Shown one piece after another: positions 36,196 through 45,254 of a DNA stretch of 64,000 nt. The translations under genes and the position numbers were made by a program. Under the pieces are notes generated by a model. It saw only the letters and a list, made by a program, of their open reading frames with translations, did not search any database and was not told the origin of the DNA. Numbering within the stretch: the stretch's first letter is position 1; the number at the start of each line of letters is the position of its first letter. This DNA is from Clostridiales bacterium (GTDB taxonomy: Bacteria; Bacillota; Clostridia; Saccharofermentanales; Saccharofermentanaceae), in assembly GCA_017561715.1 (NCBI GenBank), contig JAFZBN010000018.1:62001-126000 (forward strand), given 5' to 3'.

Positions 36196-36212
36196 TTGCG
36201 AACGATTCGCAA
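36196..36212. promoter_or_regulatory. Fur/Zur-like operator TTGCGAA-CGA-TTCGCAA
   Basis: A perfect 7-3-7 palindrome just upstream of the -35 box of the zinc operon. Read as TGCGAAC-G-ATTCGCA it has the 7-1-7 layout of Fur-family sites. Because the operon encodes zinc import, Zur is the likely regulator. It also lies about 120 nt before the plus-strand gene at 36331, so it may control both directions. Confidence 0.6.
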
Positions 36213-36330
36213 CTGGAAAATCCTTCCGCGAATTAGCTTATGCTATCGATTCTAAAATGACCTTGATAAATCCTTATAAAACCGATACCATTTCTTTGTA
36301 GGGTTTGATTCATTAAAGAGGGAATGGGGA

Positions 36331-37233
36331 ATGTCTAGATTAAGAAATTACACATGTTCCAAATGCGCCGGTGCCCTGATCGTCGATAAGGATCAGGAGG
36401 TCCTGGACTGCCCGTTCTGCGGGGAAAAAATCGGATTGGCGCAATTTCACGAGGAAGATATCTTAGGTGATGCGGAAGCGTCTCTCCGTCGCATGGAGTT
36501 TTCTGCCGCCAGAGATAAATACGAATACATACTGAAAGGTGATCCTTCGAACTTTGACGCGCTGCGCGGCCTGATCTTCGCCGAAGGTCACGTCAGTTCA
36601 CTTGCTTATATCTCCCGCATCGAAAAGCTTCGTAAGTGCGACCTTATGAAAATCTATGAAAAGATCGAGTATGCAATTACGAATTGCCGCGAAGAAGATA
36701 CGGCATACTTCTCTCAGCTTTTAGACACGGTCTCTCTTTACGATGAATACAGAGTATTTGCTGCAGAAGACCGTTTCTTAAAAGGCGAGCAGCAAAACCA
36801 GCTGGGAAAGCTCATGGATATTTACGAAAAGCAGGACGAACTGAATTCGGCTTTTTCCAATGCAGGCGAGACAGTCGGATCTGTGATCGCCACCGTAGCC
36901 GAAGACACGAATGAGGAGCATCATGATATCTATGCCTCCTTTTTTCTCAGCGCTGTGATCCTTGTGAGCACAGTCGTATCTATTTACATTTTCGGCGTCT
37001 TTGGTCTTTTTATTCCGCTGGTGATCGCGATCTTCGCCCTGTTACTGCGCAAATTCTTTGTTTCTCAGTTGGAGTCCATGAAAAAGCCGCATAGAGAAGC
37101 AGCAAGCAAGATCAGCACCAAGATCTCGTCAAACGCACAAAAAGAACGCGAGCTCGAAAAGAAGTACGAGGAAGCATATGCCCGTCTGAAAGAACTGGAT
37201 CCGGCAAAGAAGGAAGAAGGAGGCACAAAATGA
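36331..37233 (+). CDS. Zinc-ribbon, helical-repeat membrane protein, 300 aa
   Basis: Residues 8-32 are a zinc ribbon (CSKCAGAL...CPFCGEK). Residues 45-180 are helical and resemble TPR-type repeats (SLRRMEFSAARDKYEYILKG). Two membrane segments lie at about 207-245 (SAVILVSTVVSIYIFGVFGL). The C-terminus is a coiled coil. It is a paralog of the next gene, which it overlaps by 4 nt. It diverges from the zinc operon across the Zur-like site. Function unknown; a membrane-bound assembly factor is one possibility. Confidence 0.65.
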   Translation: MSRLRNYTCSKCAGALIVDKDQEVLDCPFCGEKIGLAQFHEEDILGDAEASLRRMEFSAARDKYEYILKGDPSNFDALRGLIFAEGHVSSLAYISRIEKLRKCDLMKIYEKIEYAITNCREEDTAYFSQLLDTVSLYDEYRVFAAEDRFLKGEQQNQLGKLMDIYEKQDELNSAFSNAGETVGSVIATVAEDTNEEHHDIYASFFLSAVILVSTVVSIYIFGVFGLFIPLVIAIFALLLRKFFVSQLESMKKPHREAASKISTKISSNAQKERELEKKYEEAYARLKELDPAKKEEGGTK

Positions 37234-38033
37234 AAGACGAAAGAAAACTCACCTGTGCCACCTGTGGCGGCGAACTGATCCTGGATAAAGAAAGACATCT
37301 TTATAAGTGCACCTTCTGCGGTGTGGCATACGGCTATGCCCTCTTCGACGGAAGCGCCATGCAAAAAGCAAAAGAGGCTTTGCGTCTCGGAGAATTTAAC
37401 GATGCCGACCTCTACTTCACTTTTGCCCTTTCTTCAGAACCACATGATTTTTATGCCCTTCGCGGACGGCTGCTTTGCGCCGGTAAATGGAAAGATACAG
37501 AAGCGATCAAACTCTCTCCGAATCTTACGGGTAAGCGCGCAGAGCTCATCCTGAAGCGAAGCGAGGAAGGCGCCAAAAACGCAGCTGACGCAGACAAGGA
37601 GTATTTCCGCTTATATGCCGATCTTGTCAATTCGGCCATCGAGTACTATGACAACGAAAAGCTGGGACAAAGCGAACTGGAGAGCCAGCAGAGATTTAAG
37701 GTGCTTCTGGAATCCGTTCAGAAGGATCTTTCGCGCGTGCAGAGTATGCCGGGCTCCTCGGGAAACCGCCGCAAGGACCTTATTGATATAGTGCTGGAGA
37801 AAGGGTACAATGCGATCTCCGAAAAAGGCACCTTGGAAAAACAGCTTCGGGAGCTTCAGGATCAGGAGCATTCGATCAAGACGAGACTGAAAGAATCCGA
37901 ACACAAGCTGCAGCCCTATTATCAAAAGAAAAAGATCTGTGAAGGACACATTGAAAACCTCATCTGGAAGATAAGAAAATACAACAGACAGGAAACAGAT
38001 GAAGCGGAAAGCCCGCTTTCTTCCGAAGAATAA
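37230..38033 (+). CDS. Zinc-ribbon, helical-repeat and coiled-coil protein, 267 aa
   Basis: Residues 9-31 repeat the zinc ribbon of the upstream gene (CATCGGEL...CTFCGVAYG). They are followed by the same helical block (AKEALRLGEFNDADLYFTFA) and a DFYALRGRLL segment like DALRGLIF in the paralog. It lacks the membrane segments; instead residues 190-255 form a long coiled coil (LEKQLRELQDQEHSIKTRLK). The ATGA overlap with the upstream gene implies equal synthesis and possibly a complex. It converges with trpA. Confidence 0.65.
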   Translation: MKDERKLTCATCGGELILDKERHLYKCTFCGVAYGYALFDGSAMQKAKEALRLGEFNDADLYFTFALSSEPHDFYALRGRLLCAGKWKDTEAIKLSPNLTGKRAELILKRSEEGAKNAADADKEYFRLYADLVNSAIEYYDNEKLGQSELESQQRFKVLLESVQKDLSRVQSMPGSSGNRRKDLIDIVLEKGYNAISEKGTLEKQLRELQDQEHSIKTRLKESEHKLQPYYQKKKICEGHIENLIWKIRKYNRQETDEAESPLSSEE

Positions 38034-38078
38034 CAGCAGGCTTTCTAAAAACTCTCTATATGAATCTATCGGGCGCCA

Positions 38079-38855
38079 TCAGAGATCTCTGATCGCTTCT
38101 TTCATGCTCTTCACATATTCGCCGACATGTGGCGGGGCGTCTTTACCGTATTGCTCGACGATCTTTACGATCGCGGAACCGACGATGGCGCCGTCGCTTA
38201 TCTTACACATTGTGGCAGCCTGTTCGGGTTTACTGATACCGAAGCCGATCGCGACCGGTGTGTCGGTGACGCTTCGGATGTGCTCGACGATGTCCTTTAA
38301 GTCTGTCGTGATCTCGGATCTTGCACCCGTGACGCCGAGGCTGGATACAAGATAAATGAAGCCGTCGGCTTCCTTGGCGATCATGCCGATACGGTTTTCG
38401 GATGTCGGAGCGATCAGGGAGATCAGGTCGACGTCGTGTGCTTTACAGATCGGAAGGAATTCTTCTTTTTCTTCGAACGGAAGATCCGGAAGGATGATGC
38501 CGTCGATGCCGATCTCTTCACAGGTACCGATGAACTTCTCGGCACCGTAGGAAAATACCACGTTTGCGTAGGTCATGAATACCATCGGAACGGTGACGTC
38601 TTTTCTTAAGTCTCTTACGAGATCGAATACGTCTTTGGTCTTCACGCCTCCGGCAAGTGCACGGATGTTCGCGCCCTGGATGACCGGGCCCTCCGCTGTC
38701 GGATCGGAAAACGGGATACCGAGTTCGATGAGATCTGCGCCGTTTCTGACGGCTTCTCTGACGCAAGCCGCGGTAGTCGCAAGATCCGGGTCTCCGCAGG
38801 TGATAAATGCGATAAATGCTTTTCCGTTTGAAAACGCGTTTTTGATCTTACTCAT
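38079..38855 (-). CDS. trpA: Tryptophan synthase alpha chain
   Basis: It cleaves indole-3-glycerol phosphate to indole and glyceraldehyde 3-phosphate. Visible motifs are [20 protein letters not shown] (catalytic Glu and Asp60-type site), [14 protein letters not shown], and a C-terminal GFGISKPEQ phosphate loop. The start is ATG at 38855 with GGGGAGG; it overlaps the trpB stop by 8 nt. The last codons lie in a 16-bp palindrome (ATCAGAGATCTCTGAT). Last gene of the trp operon. Confidence 0.95.
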   Translation of the reverse strand: MSKIKNAFSNGKAFIAFITCGDPDLATTAACVREAVRNGADLIELGIPFSDPTAEGPVIQGANIRALAGGVKTKDVFDLVRDLRKDVTVPMVFMTYANVVFSYGAEKFIGTCEEIGIDGIILPDLPFEEKEEFLPICKAHDVDLISLIAPTSENRIGMIAKEADGFIYLVSSLGVTGARSEITTDLKDIVEHIRSVTDTPVAIGFGISKPEQAATMCKISDGAIVGSAIVKIVEQYGKDAPPHVGEYVKSMKEAIRDL

Positions 38856-40038
38856 GGATATCCTCCCCTCTGTAGCGGGCGATCGCGGCACAGTCCTTGT
38901 CGCCGCGGCCGGAAATGGTCACTACGATGATCTTATCCTTACTCATGGTCGGCGCGAGCTTTCTCGCGTATGCGACCGCGTGAGCTGACTCGATCGCCGG
39001 GATGATGCCTTCCATCTTGGAAAGGTACTCGAATGCCTGTACGGCTTCTTCGTCCGTGACCGGCACGTACTGCGCGCGGCCGATATCGTGCAGGTGCGCG
39101 TGCTCAGGTCCGACGCCCGGGTAATCAAGTCCCGCGGAGATGGAATATACCGGAGCGATCTGGCCGTCTTCGTCCTGGCAGAAGTAAGACTTCATGCCGT
39201 GGAAGATACCGAGCTTTCCGGTATTGACCGTTGCCGCTGTCTCAAATGTATCGATACCGCGTCCTGCGGCTTCGCAGCCGATGAGCTGCACGTCCTTATC
39301 TTCGATGAAGTGATAGAACGAGCCGATGGCGTTCGATCCGCCGCCTACGCAGGCGAGGACCGCGTCCGGAAGACGTCCTTCCTTTTCCATCATCTGCTCT
39401 TTAATTTCCTTGGAGATGACTGCCTGGAAATCACGGACGATCGTCGGGAACGGGTGCGGACCCATGACGGAACCTAAGCAGTAATGCGTATCGGAGATAC
39501 GTGTCGTCCATTCACGCATAGCCTCGGAAACGGCATCCTTCAGGGTTCTGGTTCCGGTCTTTACCGGGATGACCTCCGCGCCGAGAAGACGCATACGGTA
39601 TACGTTTAAGGCCTGACGGATGGTGTCTTCTTCACCCATGAATACGACGCACTCCATACCGAAAAGCGCCGCGGCGGTTGCCGTAGCGACACCGTGCTGA
39701 CCTGCGCCGGTTTCCGCGATCAGGCGGGTCTTACCCATCTTCTTGGCAAGAAGGGCCTGGCCGAGTACGTTGTTGACTTTATGCGCGCCGGTGTGGTTCA
39801 GATCTTCTCTTTTGAGGTAGATCTTCGCGCCGCCGAGATCCTTCGTCATCTTCTCTGCGTAGTAGAGGCGTGACGGACGGTTGGCATATTCGTTAAAGAG
39901 GTCACTGAGTTCCTTATTGAACTCGGGATCGTTCTTATAATGGTTATACGCTTCTTCAAGCTCGATAACGGCATTCATGAGGGTCTCCGGAATGTACTGA
40001 CCACCATGGATACCGAAGCGTCCTGCCGGATTTGTCAT
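38848..40038 (-). CDS. trpB: Tryptophan synthase beta chain
   Basis: A PLP enzyme that joins indole and serine to give tryptophan. HTGAHKVNN carries the PLP-binding Lys87; [10 protein letters not shown] binds the cofactor phosphate. At 396 aa it has the standard length. It forms the alpha2beta2 complex with TrpA, whose gene overlaps its end. Confidence 0.96.
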   Translation of the reverse strand: MTNPAGRFGIHGGQYIPETLMNAVIELEEAYNHYKNDPEFNKELSDLFNEYANRPSRLYYAEKMTKDLGGAKIYLKREDLNHTGAHKVNNVLGQALLAKKMGKTRLIAETGAGQHGVATATAAALFGMECVVFMGEEDTIRQALNVYRMRLLGAEVIPVKTGTRTLKDAVSEAMREWTTRISDTHYCLGSVMGPHPFPTIVRDFQAVISKEIKEQMMEKEGRLPDAVLACVGGGSNAIGSFYHFIEDKDVQLIGCEAAGRGIDTFETAATVNTGKLGIFHGMKSYFCQDEDGQIAPVYSISAGLDYPGVGPEHAHLHDIGRAQYVPVTDEEAVQAFEYLSKMEGIIPAIESAHAVAYARKLAPTMSKDKIIVVTISGRGDKDCAAIARYRGEDIHE

Positions 40039-40067
40039 AAACTGTCTCCTCCTGTTCTTCTCATTCG

Positions 40068-40691
40068 TTACGCGTTTCTGACCGCGTCCACGAACTCCTT
40101 CATCTTCTTACTGTCTTTCTTGCCGTCGGTCTCAACATTGGAGCTGACATCTACGGCAAAGCAATTCGTTTTTTCTACTGCTTCCGAAACGTTACCGGAA
40201 TCAAGTCCTCCCGCAAGGAAGTATTCTCTCTTAAAGCCTTTTAGGACACTCCAGTCGAACGTCTTTCCCGATCCCATGCCAGAATCGATCAGAACGTAAT
40301 CCGCAGAACTGGTGAGCGCCCGCAGAAGTGTCATCTTCGGATCTTCCTTCGGGTCTTTCCCGAGCTGGAATGCCTGGATCAGGGGCTTATCGGTAAGCTG
40401 GCGGAGAGAATTGATATAGTCTTCGTCTTCGTGCCCGTGAAGCTGAGCGATATCGATTATACCACGGTTCAGAAGATCGGACACTTCCTCGACCTTCGCG
40501 TCTACGAAGACGCCTACGGCCTTGATCTTCGGGTCTAAGATCAGACGCAGCGCCGATGCCGTATCGGGGTCGACGTATCGTTTGCTCTTGGGCCAGAAAA
40601 CGAATCCGACGAACTCGGGCTTTAGGTGGTTCGCTGCTTCGATATCTTCGGGGCGGCTCAGCCCGCAGATCTTGATCTTCGTTCCGCTCAT
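40068..40691 (-). CDS. trpF: Phosphoribosylanthranilate isomerase
   Basis: A TIM-barrel enzyme for the third step of tryptophan synthesis. [17 protein letters not shown] holds the catalytic Cys of the KICG motif; [13 protein letters not shown] and the [12 protein letters not shown] phosphate loop are typical. The ATG at 40691 with GAAGGAAGGA is a better start than the TTG five codons upstream. It follows trpC by 23 nt. Confidence 0.94.
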   Translation of the reverse strand: MSGTKIKICGLSRPEDIEAANHLKPEFVGFVFWPKSKRYVDPDTASALRLILDPKIKAVGVFVDAKVEEVSDLLNRGIIDIAQLHGHEDEDYINSLRQLTDKPLIQAFQLGKDPKEDPKMTLLRALTSSADYVLIDSGMGSGKTFDWSVLKGFKREYFLAGGLDSGNVSEAVEKTNCFAVDVSSNVETDGKKDSKKMKEFVDAVRNA

Positions 40692-40714
40692 AAATCCTTC
40701 CTTCAAATCTTCTT

Positions 40715-41497
40715 TCAGATGCCCTTGAGCTCTGCAAGTCTCTTCTTCTTATCTTCTGCTCGCATCAAGGTCTCACCGACGAGGACGGCGTCCGCTCCGA
40801 TTCTTCGAAGCTTTCTTACATCTTCCGGAGAAGATACGCCGCTTTCGGAAACGAAGAGCACGTCGCTCGGGATGAGCTGACGGAGCTTTCTACTGTTCTC
40901 GGTATCGACCGTGAAGTCCTTGAGGTTTCTGTTATTGACGCCGATGATGCGCGCGCCGATATTCAGCGCCTGCTTTACCTCTTCGTCGTTATGAGTCTCG
41001 ACCAGTGCCGAAAGGCCCAGGGAATCCGCGACCTTCAGATACTCGCCTGCCGTCTTTTCGTCAAGGATCGACATGATCAGAAGTACTGCAGATGCTCCTA
41101 AGAGCTTGGCCTCGTAGATCATGTACGGATCTACGGTAAAGTCCTTTCGGATGCACGGGATCTTTACCTCGGAAGTGATCTCCTTGAGGTACTGATCCGA
41201 TCCTAAAAACCACTTCGGTTCGGTAAGGACCGAGATACAATCCGCGCCTGCTTCTTCGTAAGATCTCGCGATCTCTAAGTAAGGGAAATCGGGAGCGATC
41301 AGGCCCTTTGACGGAGATGCCTTTTTGCACTCACAGATAAACGCGATGTCAGGATTTGCGGCCAGTGCTTTTTCAAAGGAAAAAGACTGATCCGCAATCT
41401 CCAGTGCGCGGGCTTTCACCTCATCCAAAGAAACCTTTTCTTTGGAAAGGGCCACTCTTTCTCTTGCGTGATCTGCGAGCTGGTCAAGGATCGTCAT
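40715..41497 (-). CDS. trpC: Indole-3-glycerol phosphate synthase
   Basis: A 260-aa TIM barrel that closes the indole ring. FICECKKASPSKGLI holds the catalytic Glu and Lys; ISVLTEPKWFLGS, IPCIRKDFTVDPY and IIGVNNRNLKDF are family signatures; VSESGVSSPEDV binds phosphate. It lies 3 nt after the trpD stop. Confidence 0.96.
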   Translation of the reverse strand: MTILDQLADHARERVALSKEKVSLDEVKARALEIADQSFSFEKALAANPDIAFICECKKASPSKGLIAPDFPYLEIARSYEEAGADCISVLTEPKWFLGSDQYLKEITSEVKIPCIRKDFTVDPYMIYEAKLLGASAVLLIMSILDEKTAGEYLKVADSLGLSALVETHNDEEVKQALNIGARIIGVNNRNLKDFTVDTENSRKLRQLIPSDVLFVSESGVSSPEDVRKLRRIGADAVLVGETLMRAEDKKKRLAELKGI

Positions 41498-41500
41498 GAC

Positions 41501-42529
41501 TTATGCCTCCGGACGGTTGCTGACTTCGATCAGCTTGTTGAGTGTCTCTGTTGCCTTACCGGAATCGATCAGTTCAGCCGCGAGCTTGACGCCTTCCTTC
41601 ATGGAAGAAGCCTTGCCGCCGATGTAAAGGGATGCGCCTGCGTTCAGGAGTACTGCTTCTCTCTTCGGGCCCTTTACCGCACCACTTAAGATATCTCTTG
41701 TGATCTGTGCGTTCTCCTCCGGAGTACCGCCGACGAGATCTTCCTTCTTGCATGTGGTGAAGCCGAAATCTTCCGGCGTGATCGTAGTGGTTCTGAACCA
41801 ACCGTCGTTGATCTCGCAGATCTTGGTCGGGCAGCTCATGGAGATCTCATCGAGCTTGTCCATGCCGTAAACGACCATACCGCGCTTGATGCCGAGCTCT
41901 ACAAGAACCTGTGCCAGCGGCTCAACGAGATATTCGTCGTATACGCCGAGGAGCTGCATCGTGGGTTTTCCCGGGTTGGTCAGAGGTCCGAGGATATTAA
42001 ATACGGTTCTGAAACCGAGCTCTCTTCGGATCGCACCAACATATTTCATGGAAGAGTGATACTTCTGCGCGAAGAAGAAGCACATGCCGACTTCCTTCAA
42101 AAGTTCAACGCACTTTGCCGGGCTCTGGTCGATATTTACGCCGAGTGCCTCGAGGCAGTCCGCGGTTCCGCACTTAGAAGAAGCCGCGCGGTTACCGTGC
42201 TTGGCAACCTTCATGCCACCGGCTGCGGCTACGATCGCGGAAGTGGTGGAGATATTGAAGGATCCCGCATTGTCTCCGCCTGTACCTACGATCTCGAAAA
42301 CGTCCATTCCCGTCTCGACCTGTGTTGCGTGTTCACGCATGGCCGCCGCGCATCCTGCGATCTCGGCGGTGGTCTCTGCTCTTGCGCTCTTTGTGGAAAG
42401 AGCTGCGAGGAAAGCCGCGTTCTGTGTCGCGGATGTCTCGCCGCTCATGATCTCGTTCATTACGGCATACGCCTCATCGTATGTGAGGTCTTCTTTGCTT
42501 ACGATCTTAACAATTGCTTCTTTAATCAT
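41501..42529 (-). CDS. trpD: Anthranilate phosphoribosyltransferase
   Basis: It transfers phosphoribosyl from PRPP to anthranilate. [20 protein letters not shown] is the PRPP-binding loop; [20 protein letters not shown] is the second signature. At 342 aa it is a normal stand-alone TrpD. The gap to trpG carries a copy of the palindromic repeat. Confidence 0.96.
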   Translation of the reverse strand: MIKEAIVKIVSKEDLTYDEAYAVMNEIMSGETSATQNAAFLAALSTKSARAETTAEIAGCAAAMREHATQVETGMDVFEIVGTGGDNAGSFNISTTSAIVAAAGGMKVAKHGNRAASSKCGTADCLEALGVNIDQSPAKCVELLKEVGMCFFFAQKYHSSMKYVGAIRRELGFRTVFNILGPLTNPGKPTMQLLGVYDEYLVEPLAQVLVELGIKRGMVVYGMDKLDEISMSCPTKICEINDGWFRTTTITPEDFGFTTCKKEDLVGGTPEENAQITRDILSGAVKGPKREAVLLNAGASLYIGGKASSMKEGVKLAAELIDSGKATETLNKLIEVSNRPEA

Positions 42530-42569
42530 TTTCGGTATCTCCTTTACTTCTTAGTTTCTGCTTTTGCAG

Positions 42570-42606
42570 AATATTAATCTGTTTAATATTTCTTCTGTTT
42601 TGTTCT
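42570..42606. repeat. Copy of the AT-rich palindromic repeat between trpG and trpD
   Basis: GAATATTAATCTGTTTAATA continuing to TTTTGTTC: the core inverted repeat is identical to the best unit of the 29041-29285 array, and the GTTC end is at the same spacing. It fills the only sizeable gap (80 nt) inside the trp operon. Confidence 0.75.
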
Positions 42607-42609
42607 TTT

Positions 42610-43176
42610 TCAGCGGAGGAAGTTCTCGAGGATCTTCTTTCCGATCGGAGTCAGGATCGACTCCGGATGGAACTGCACGCCGTAGATCGGATACTCCGTA
42701 TGCTCTACCGCCATGACCTCTCCGTCACCCAGTGTTCTCGCGGTGACCTTAAGTTCCTTCGGAAGCGTCTTTTCATCGACTGCTAACGAGTGATATCTTG
42801 CCACCTGCGCGGTCTTCGGGCAATGCTTAAAGAGGAGTGCGTTAATATCCAGTTCGGTTTCTGAACGTTTTCCGTGCATCAGTTCTTTTGCGTAGGTAAC
42901 GGTCGCGCCGTATGCCGCGCAGATCGCCTGATGACCGAGGCAGACACCCAGGGTAGGGATCTCTTTACTTACGGTCTTTGCGACCTCCATGATGACCCCC
43001 GCGTCCTCCGGTCTTCCCGGACCCGGGGAAAGGATGATGCGTCTCGGGTTTAAGGCTTTGATCTCTTCTACTGAAAGTTCGTCGTTACGGATCACTTTAA
43101 TGTCCGGGTCGATGGTGCCGACGAGCTGGTAGAGGTTATAGGAAAAACTGTCGTAGTTATCAATAAGAAGTATCAT
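42610..43176 (-). CDS. trpG: Anthranilate synthase glutamine amidotransferase component
   Basis: A class I glutaminase that supplies ammonia to TrpE. The triad residues are Cys79 in LGVCLGHQ and His/Glu in FHPES near residue 170; SPGPGRPEDAG is the oxyanion motif. The start is ATG at 43176 with AGGAGGTG; it overlaps the trpE stop by 4 nt (ATGA), so the two subunits are made in equal amounts. Confidence 0.96.
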   Translation of the reverse strand: MILLIDNYDSFSYNLYQLVGTIDPDIKVIRNDELSVEEIKALNPRRIILSPGPGRPEDAGVIMEVAKTVSKEIPTLGVCLGHQAICAAYGATVTYAKELMHGKRSETELDINALLFKHCPKTAQVARYHSLAVDEKTLPKELKVTARTLGDGEVMAVEHTEYPIYGVQFHPESILTPIGKKILENFLR

Positions 43177-44666
43177 GCGTCCACCTCCTGTGCCAGCTGA
43201 AGTGCCGTAAGGGAAGCTCTGGCTTTGTTTAAGCACTCCTGGTATTCTTTCTCCGGATCGGAATCGGCAACGATGCCGGCGCCGGATCTGACAAATACTT
43301 TTCCGTTCTTTTTATATGCGATCCGTATCGCGATACATGTGTCCATGTTGCCCGTAAAATCAACATATCCGATCGCTCCGCCGTAAATGCCGCGCTTGTT
43401 GTTCTCAAGTTCCGCGATCAGCTGGCACGCACGGATCTTCGGCGCACCGGAAAGGGTGCCTGCCGGAAGGACGGCCGCGACGGCGTCAAGCGCGTCGTGC
43501 TCGGGACGGATCAGGCCTCTTACGGTAGATCCGATGTGCATGACGTGAGAGTATCTCTCGATGGAGTGGAGCTTCTCTACTTCAACGGATCCGAAAGTAC
43601 TGATCTTACCGAGGTCGTTTCTTCCGAGGTCAACGAGCATGTTGTGCTCGGCAAGTTCTTTCGGATCGGAAAGAAGCTCGACTTCCAGCTGCATGTCCTC
43701 GGCTCTGTCCTTTCCTCTCGGGCGTGTGCCTGCGAGCGGGAATGTATGGAGGACGCCGTTTTCGAGCTTAACAAGTGTCTCAGGGGATGCGCCTGCGACC
43801 TCAACGTCCGTCCCCGAGAAATAGAACATGTACGGGGACGGGTTGATGGTTCTGAGGACGCGATATGTATTGAGGAGGGATCCTTCAAACGGAGCCTCCA
43901 GGCGGTTGCTGAGTACGATCTGGAAGATGTCGCCTTCGAAGATGTGGTGCTTGGCCTTTTCGACCATCTCACAAAACTCTTCTTTTTCAAAAAGCGCCTT
44001 GACTTCACCCAAAAGCTTTCCGGGCTTTTCTTCGGACTTTTCACCGTAGCGGATCAGGTTCGTGAGTTTCTTCAGGGTTTCGATCGCGGCGTTGTAGTTC
44101 TTTTCGATCTGCTCGTCGGAAAGCACCTTCTCGCCGTCCGTGATCTTCATGTTCTCGATGAGGATGATCTTCTGCTTTAAGTTATCGAATGCGATGACCT
44201 TGTCAAAGAGCATGAGGTCAACGTCCTTAAACTCTTCGGAGTCCTCGACTTCGGCGCGAACTGTCGGCTCACTGTAGCCGAGATAATCGTAGGAAAAATA
44301 ACCTACGAGGCCGCCGGTAAAGGACGGAAGATAAGGAAGTCTCGGGCTTTTGTATTCGGAAAGGATGTCACGGAGCACTGCTTCCGGATCTTCGGTATGG
44401 ATCGTTTCCTCGCCGATCGTCATGTCACCGTTACTGCAGGTGATCGAAAGCTTCGGTTCAAATCCGAGGAATGTGTAACGGCCCCAGGTCTCGTCCGCCT
44501 GTGCGGATTCGAGCATGTAGCAGTGTGTCGAGACATTCTTTAAGATGCGCATCGTCTCGATCGGCGTGGTGAAGTCGGAAAGGATCTCGCAGCTTACAGG
44601 TACAACGCTGTACTTACCTGTCTTGGCGAAAGAGCTGACCTCATCGAGTTTCGGCAAATAATTCAT
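43173..44666 (-). CDS. trpE: Anthranilate synthase component I
   Basis: A 497-aa chorismate-using enzyme. YMLESAQADETWGRYTFLGF contains the LLES-like tryptophan feedback site; FQIVLSNRLEAPFEG, PEHDALDAVAAVLPAGTLSG and GGAIGYVDFTGNMDTCIAIR are the catalytic signatures. First gene of the trp operon, directly downstream of the T-box leader. Confidence 0.96.
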   Translation of the reverse strand: MNYLPKLDEVSSFAKTGKYSVVPVSCEILSDFTTPIETMRILKNVSTHCYMLESAQADETWGRYTFLGFEPKLSITCSNGDMTIGEETIHTEDPEAVLRDILSEYKSPRLPYLPSFTGGLVGYFSYDYLGYSEPTVRAEVEDSEEFKDVDLMLFDKVIAFDNLKQKIILIENMKITDGEKVLSDEQIEKNYNAAIETLKKLTNLIRYGEKSEEKPGKLLGEVKALFEKEEFCEMVEKAKHHIFEGDIFQIVLSNRLEAPFEGSLLNTYRVLRTINPSPYMFYFSGTDVEVAGASPETLVKLENGVLHTFPLAGTRPRGKDRAEDMQLEVELLSDPKELAEHNMLVDLGRNDLGKISTFGSVEVEKLHSIERYSHVMHIGSTVRGLIRPEHDALDAVAAVLPAGTLSGAPKIRACQLIAELENNKRGIYGGAIGYVDFTGNMDTCIAIRIAYKKNGKVFVRSGAGIVADSDPEKEYQECLNKARASLTALQLAQEVDA

Positions 44667-44696
44667 TTTGTCCTCCGTTTCTTATCGAGGGGGAAC

Positions 44697-44970
44697 AAAA
44701 AAGCCCTCGACAGTTATATTTCCTGTCAAGGGCGAATGTACAACTTTTGCACTATCCGCGGTGCCACCTTGTTTCACGGTATGACCCGTGCGCTTAGCGA
44801 GATACCAACATATCCCCGTCAATTTACGTCTGACTAAACGTCGCAGAATACTCTGGGTCTTCCATTTGACTGCGCCCTCAGCGGTCCATTTGACAACTTG
44901 TTTCTCACCTGATTCTCAGCATCGCAGGCTCTCTGTAGAGGCATCACTGCCGTTATCTCCGCGTCAACGG
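44697..44970 (-). promoter_or_regulatory. T-box riboswitch, tryptophan specifier
   Basis: The minus strand shows the whole T-box leader. Stem I contains AGAGAGCC and a specifier TGG at 44886-44888 directly above a CCGC arm that pairs with GCGG. The T-box sequence GGTGGCACCGCGG lies at 44756-44768, ready to pair with the uncharged tRNA acceptor end, and a terminator follows. Uncharged tRNA-Trp would stabilise the antiterminator and switch on trpE-A. A second TGG lies at about 44861-44863 but is not placed at a stem I base. Confidence 0.93.
44703..44733 (-). terminator. T-box terminator
   Basis: On the minus strand GCCCTTGACAG and CTGTCGAGGGC form an 11-bp stem with one G-U pair, followed by six T residues (44697-44702). 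The competing antiterminator uses the T-box sequence just upstream. Confidence 0.92.
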
Positions 44971-44995
44971 TTTGTTCCATATTCAATTACAAGCG

Positions 44996-45024
44996 ATATT
45001 AGCACAGTGCATTTTTGATGTCAA
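44996..45024 (-). promoter_or_regulatory. Promoter of the trp operon
   Basis: TTGACA (45019-45024) and TAATAT (44996-45001) are exactly 17 nt apart on the minus strand, just before the T-box leader. The -35 box is perfect. Confidence 0.85.
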
Positions 45025-45091
45025 TACATTTCCGAGGTTTCCGGCCCTCGGCACAAAGACTGAGGATTTCGTGCCTTCGCAAAGTGCAAAG

Positions 45092-45124
45092 AAAAAGCGG
45101 ATGACGAAGAGATTCGCCATCCGC
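45092..45124 (-). terminator. Terminator after the secreted protein / small ORF transcript
   Basis: On the minus strand GCGGATG and CATCCGC form a perfect 7-bp stem around a 14-nt loop that can pair further (GAATCTCTTC), followed by TTTTTCTTTG. It lies 11 nt after the small ORF stop and isolates that unit from the trp promoter. Confidence 0.85.
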
Positions 45125-45134
45125 CTGTAATTAC

Positions 45135-45236
45135 TTACGGGTCGTCTTCAGGACTTCTATTGCTTTCAGTAATAATATCCTCTGCTTCGAACTTGATGAT
45201 CTCCAGTTCGAGAGAATCGTATTTCATCTTTTCCAT
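45135..45236 (-). CDS. Small protein, 33 aa, downstream of the secreted protein
   Basis: An ATG with a GAGGTG site 7 nt upstream opens MEKMKYDSLELEIIKFEAED, ending in SNRSPEDDP. It lies 18 nt after the stop of the 1137-aa secreted protein and just before the terminator, so it is in the same transcript. Clostridia have many similar tiny ORFs of the type YxxPxxExIxFExEDIIT-S; their function is unknown to me. It was too short for common gene callers. A peptide signal, or a partner of the secreted protein, are possible but unproven. Confidence 0.6.
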   Translation of the reverse strand: MEKMKYDSLELEIIKFEAEDIITESNRSPEDDP

Positions 45237-45254
45237 ATTTCGCACCTCTTCCTA

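Noticed and set aside
38086..38101. 16-bp palindrome ATCAGAGATCTCTGAT as regulatory site
   Set aside because: It covers the last codons and stop of trpA (IRDL) and has no T-tract; most likely a coding coincidence, at best a weak stem at the operon end.
44697..44970. Trp leader peptide or TRAP-type attenuation
   Set aside because: No short ORF with tandem Trp codons and no GAG/UAG repeat series; the T-box core, specifier and terminator fully explain the leader.
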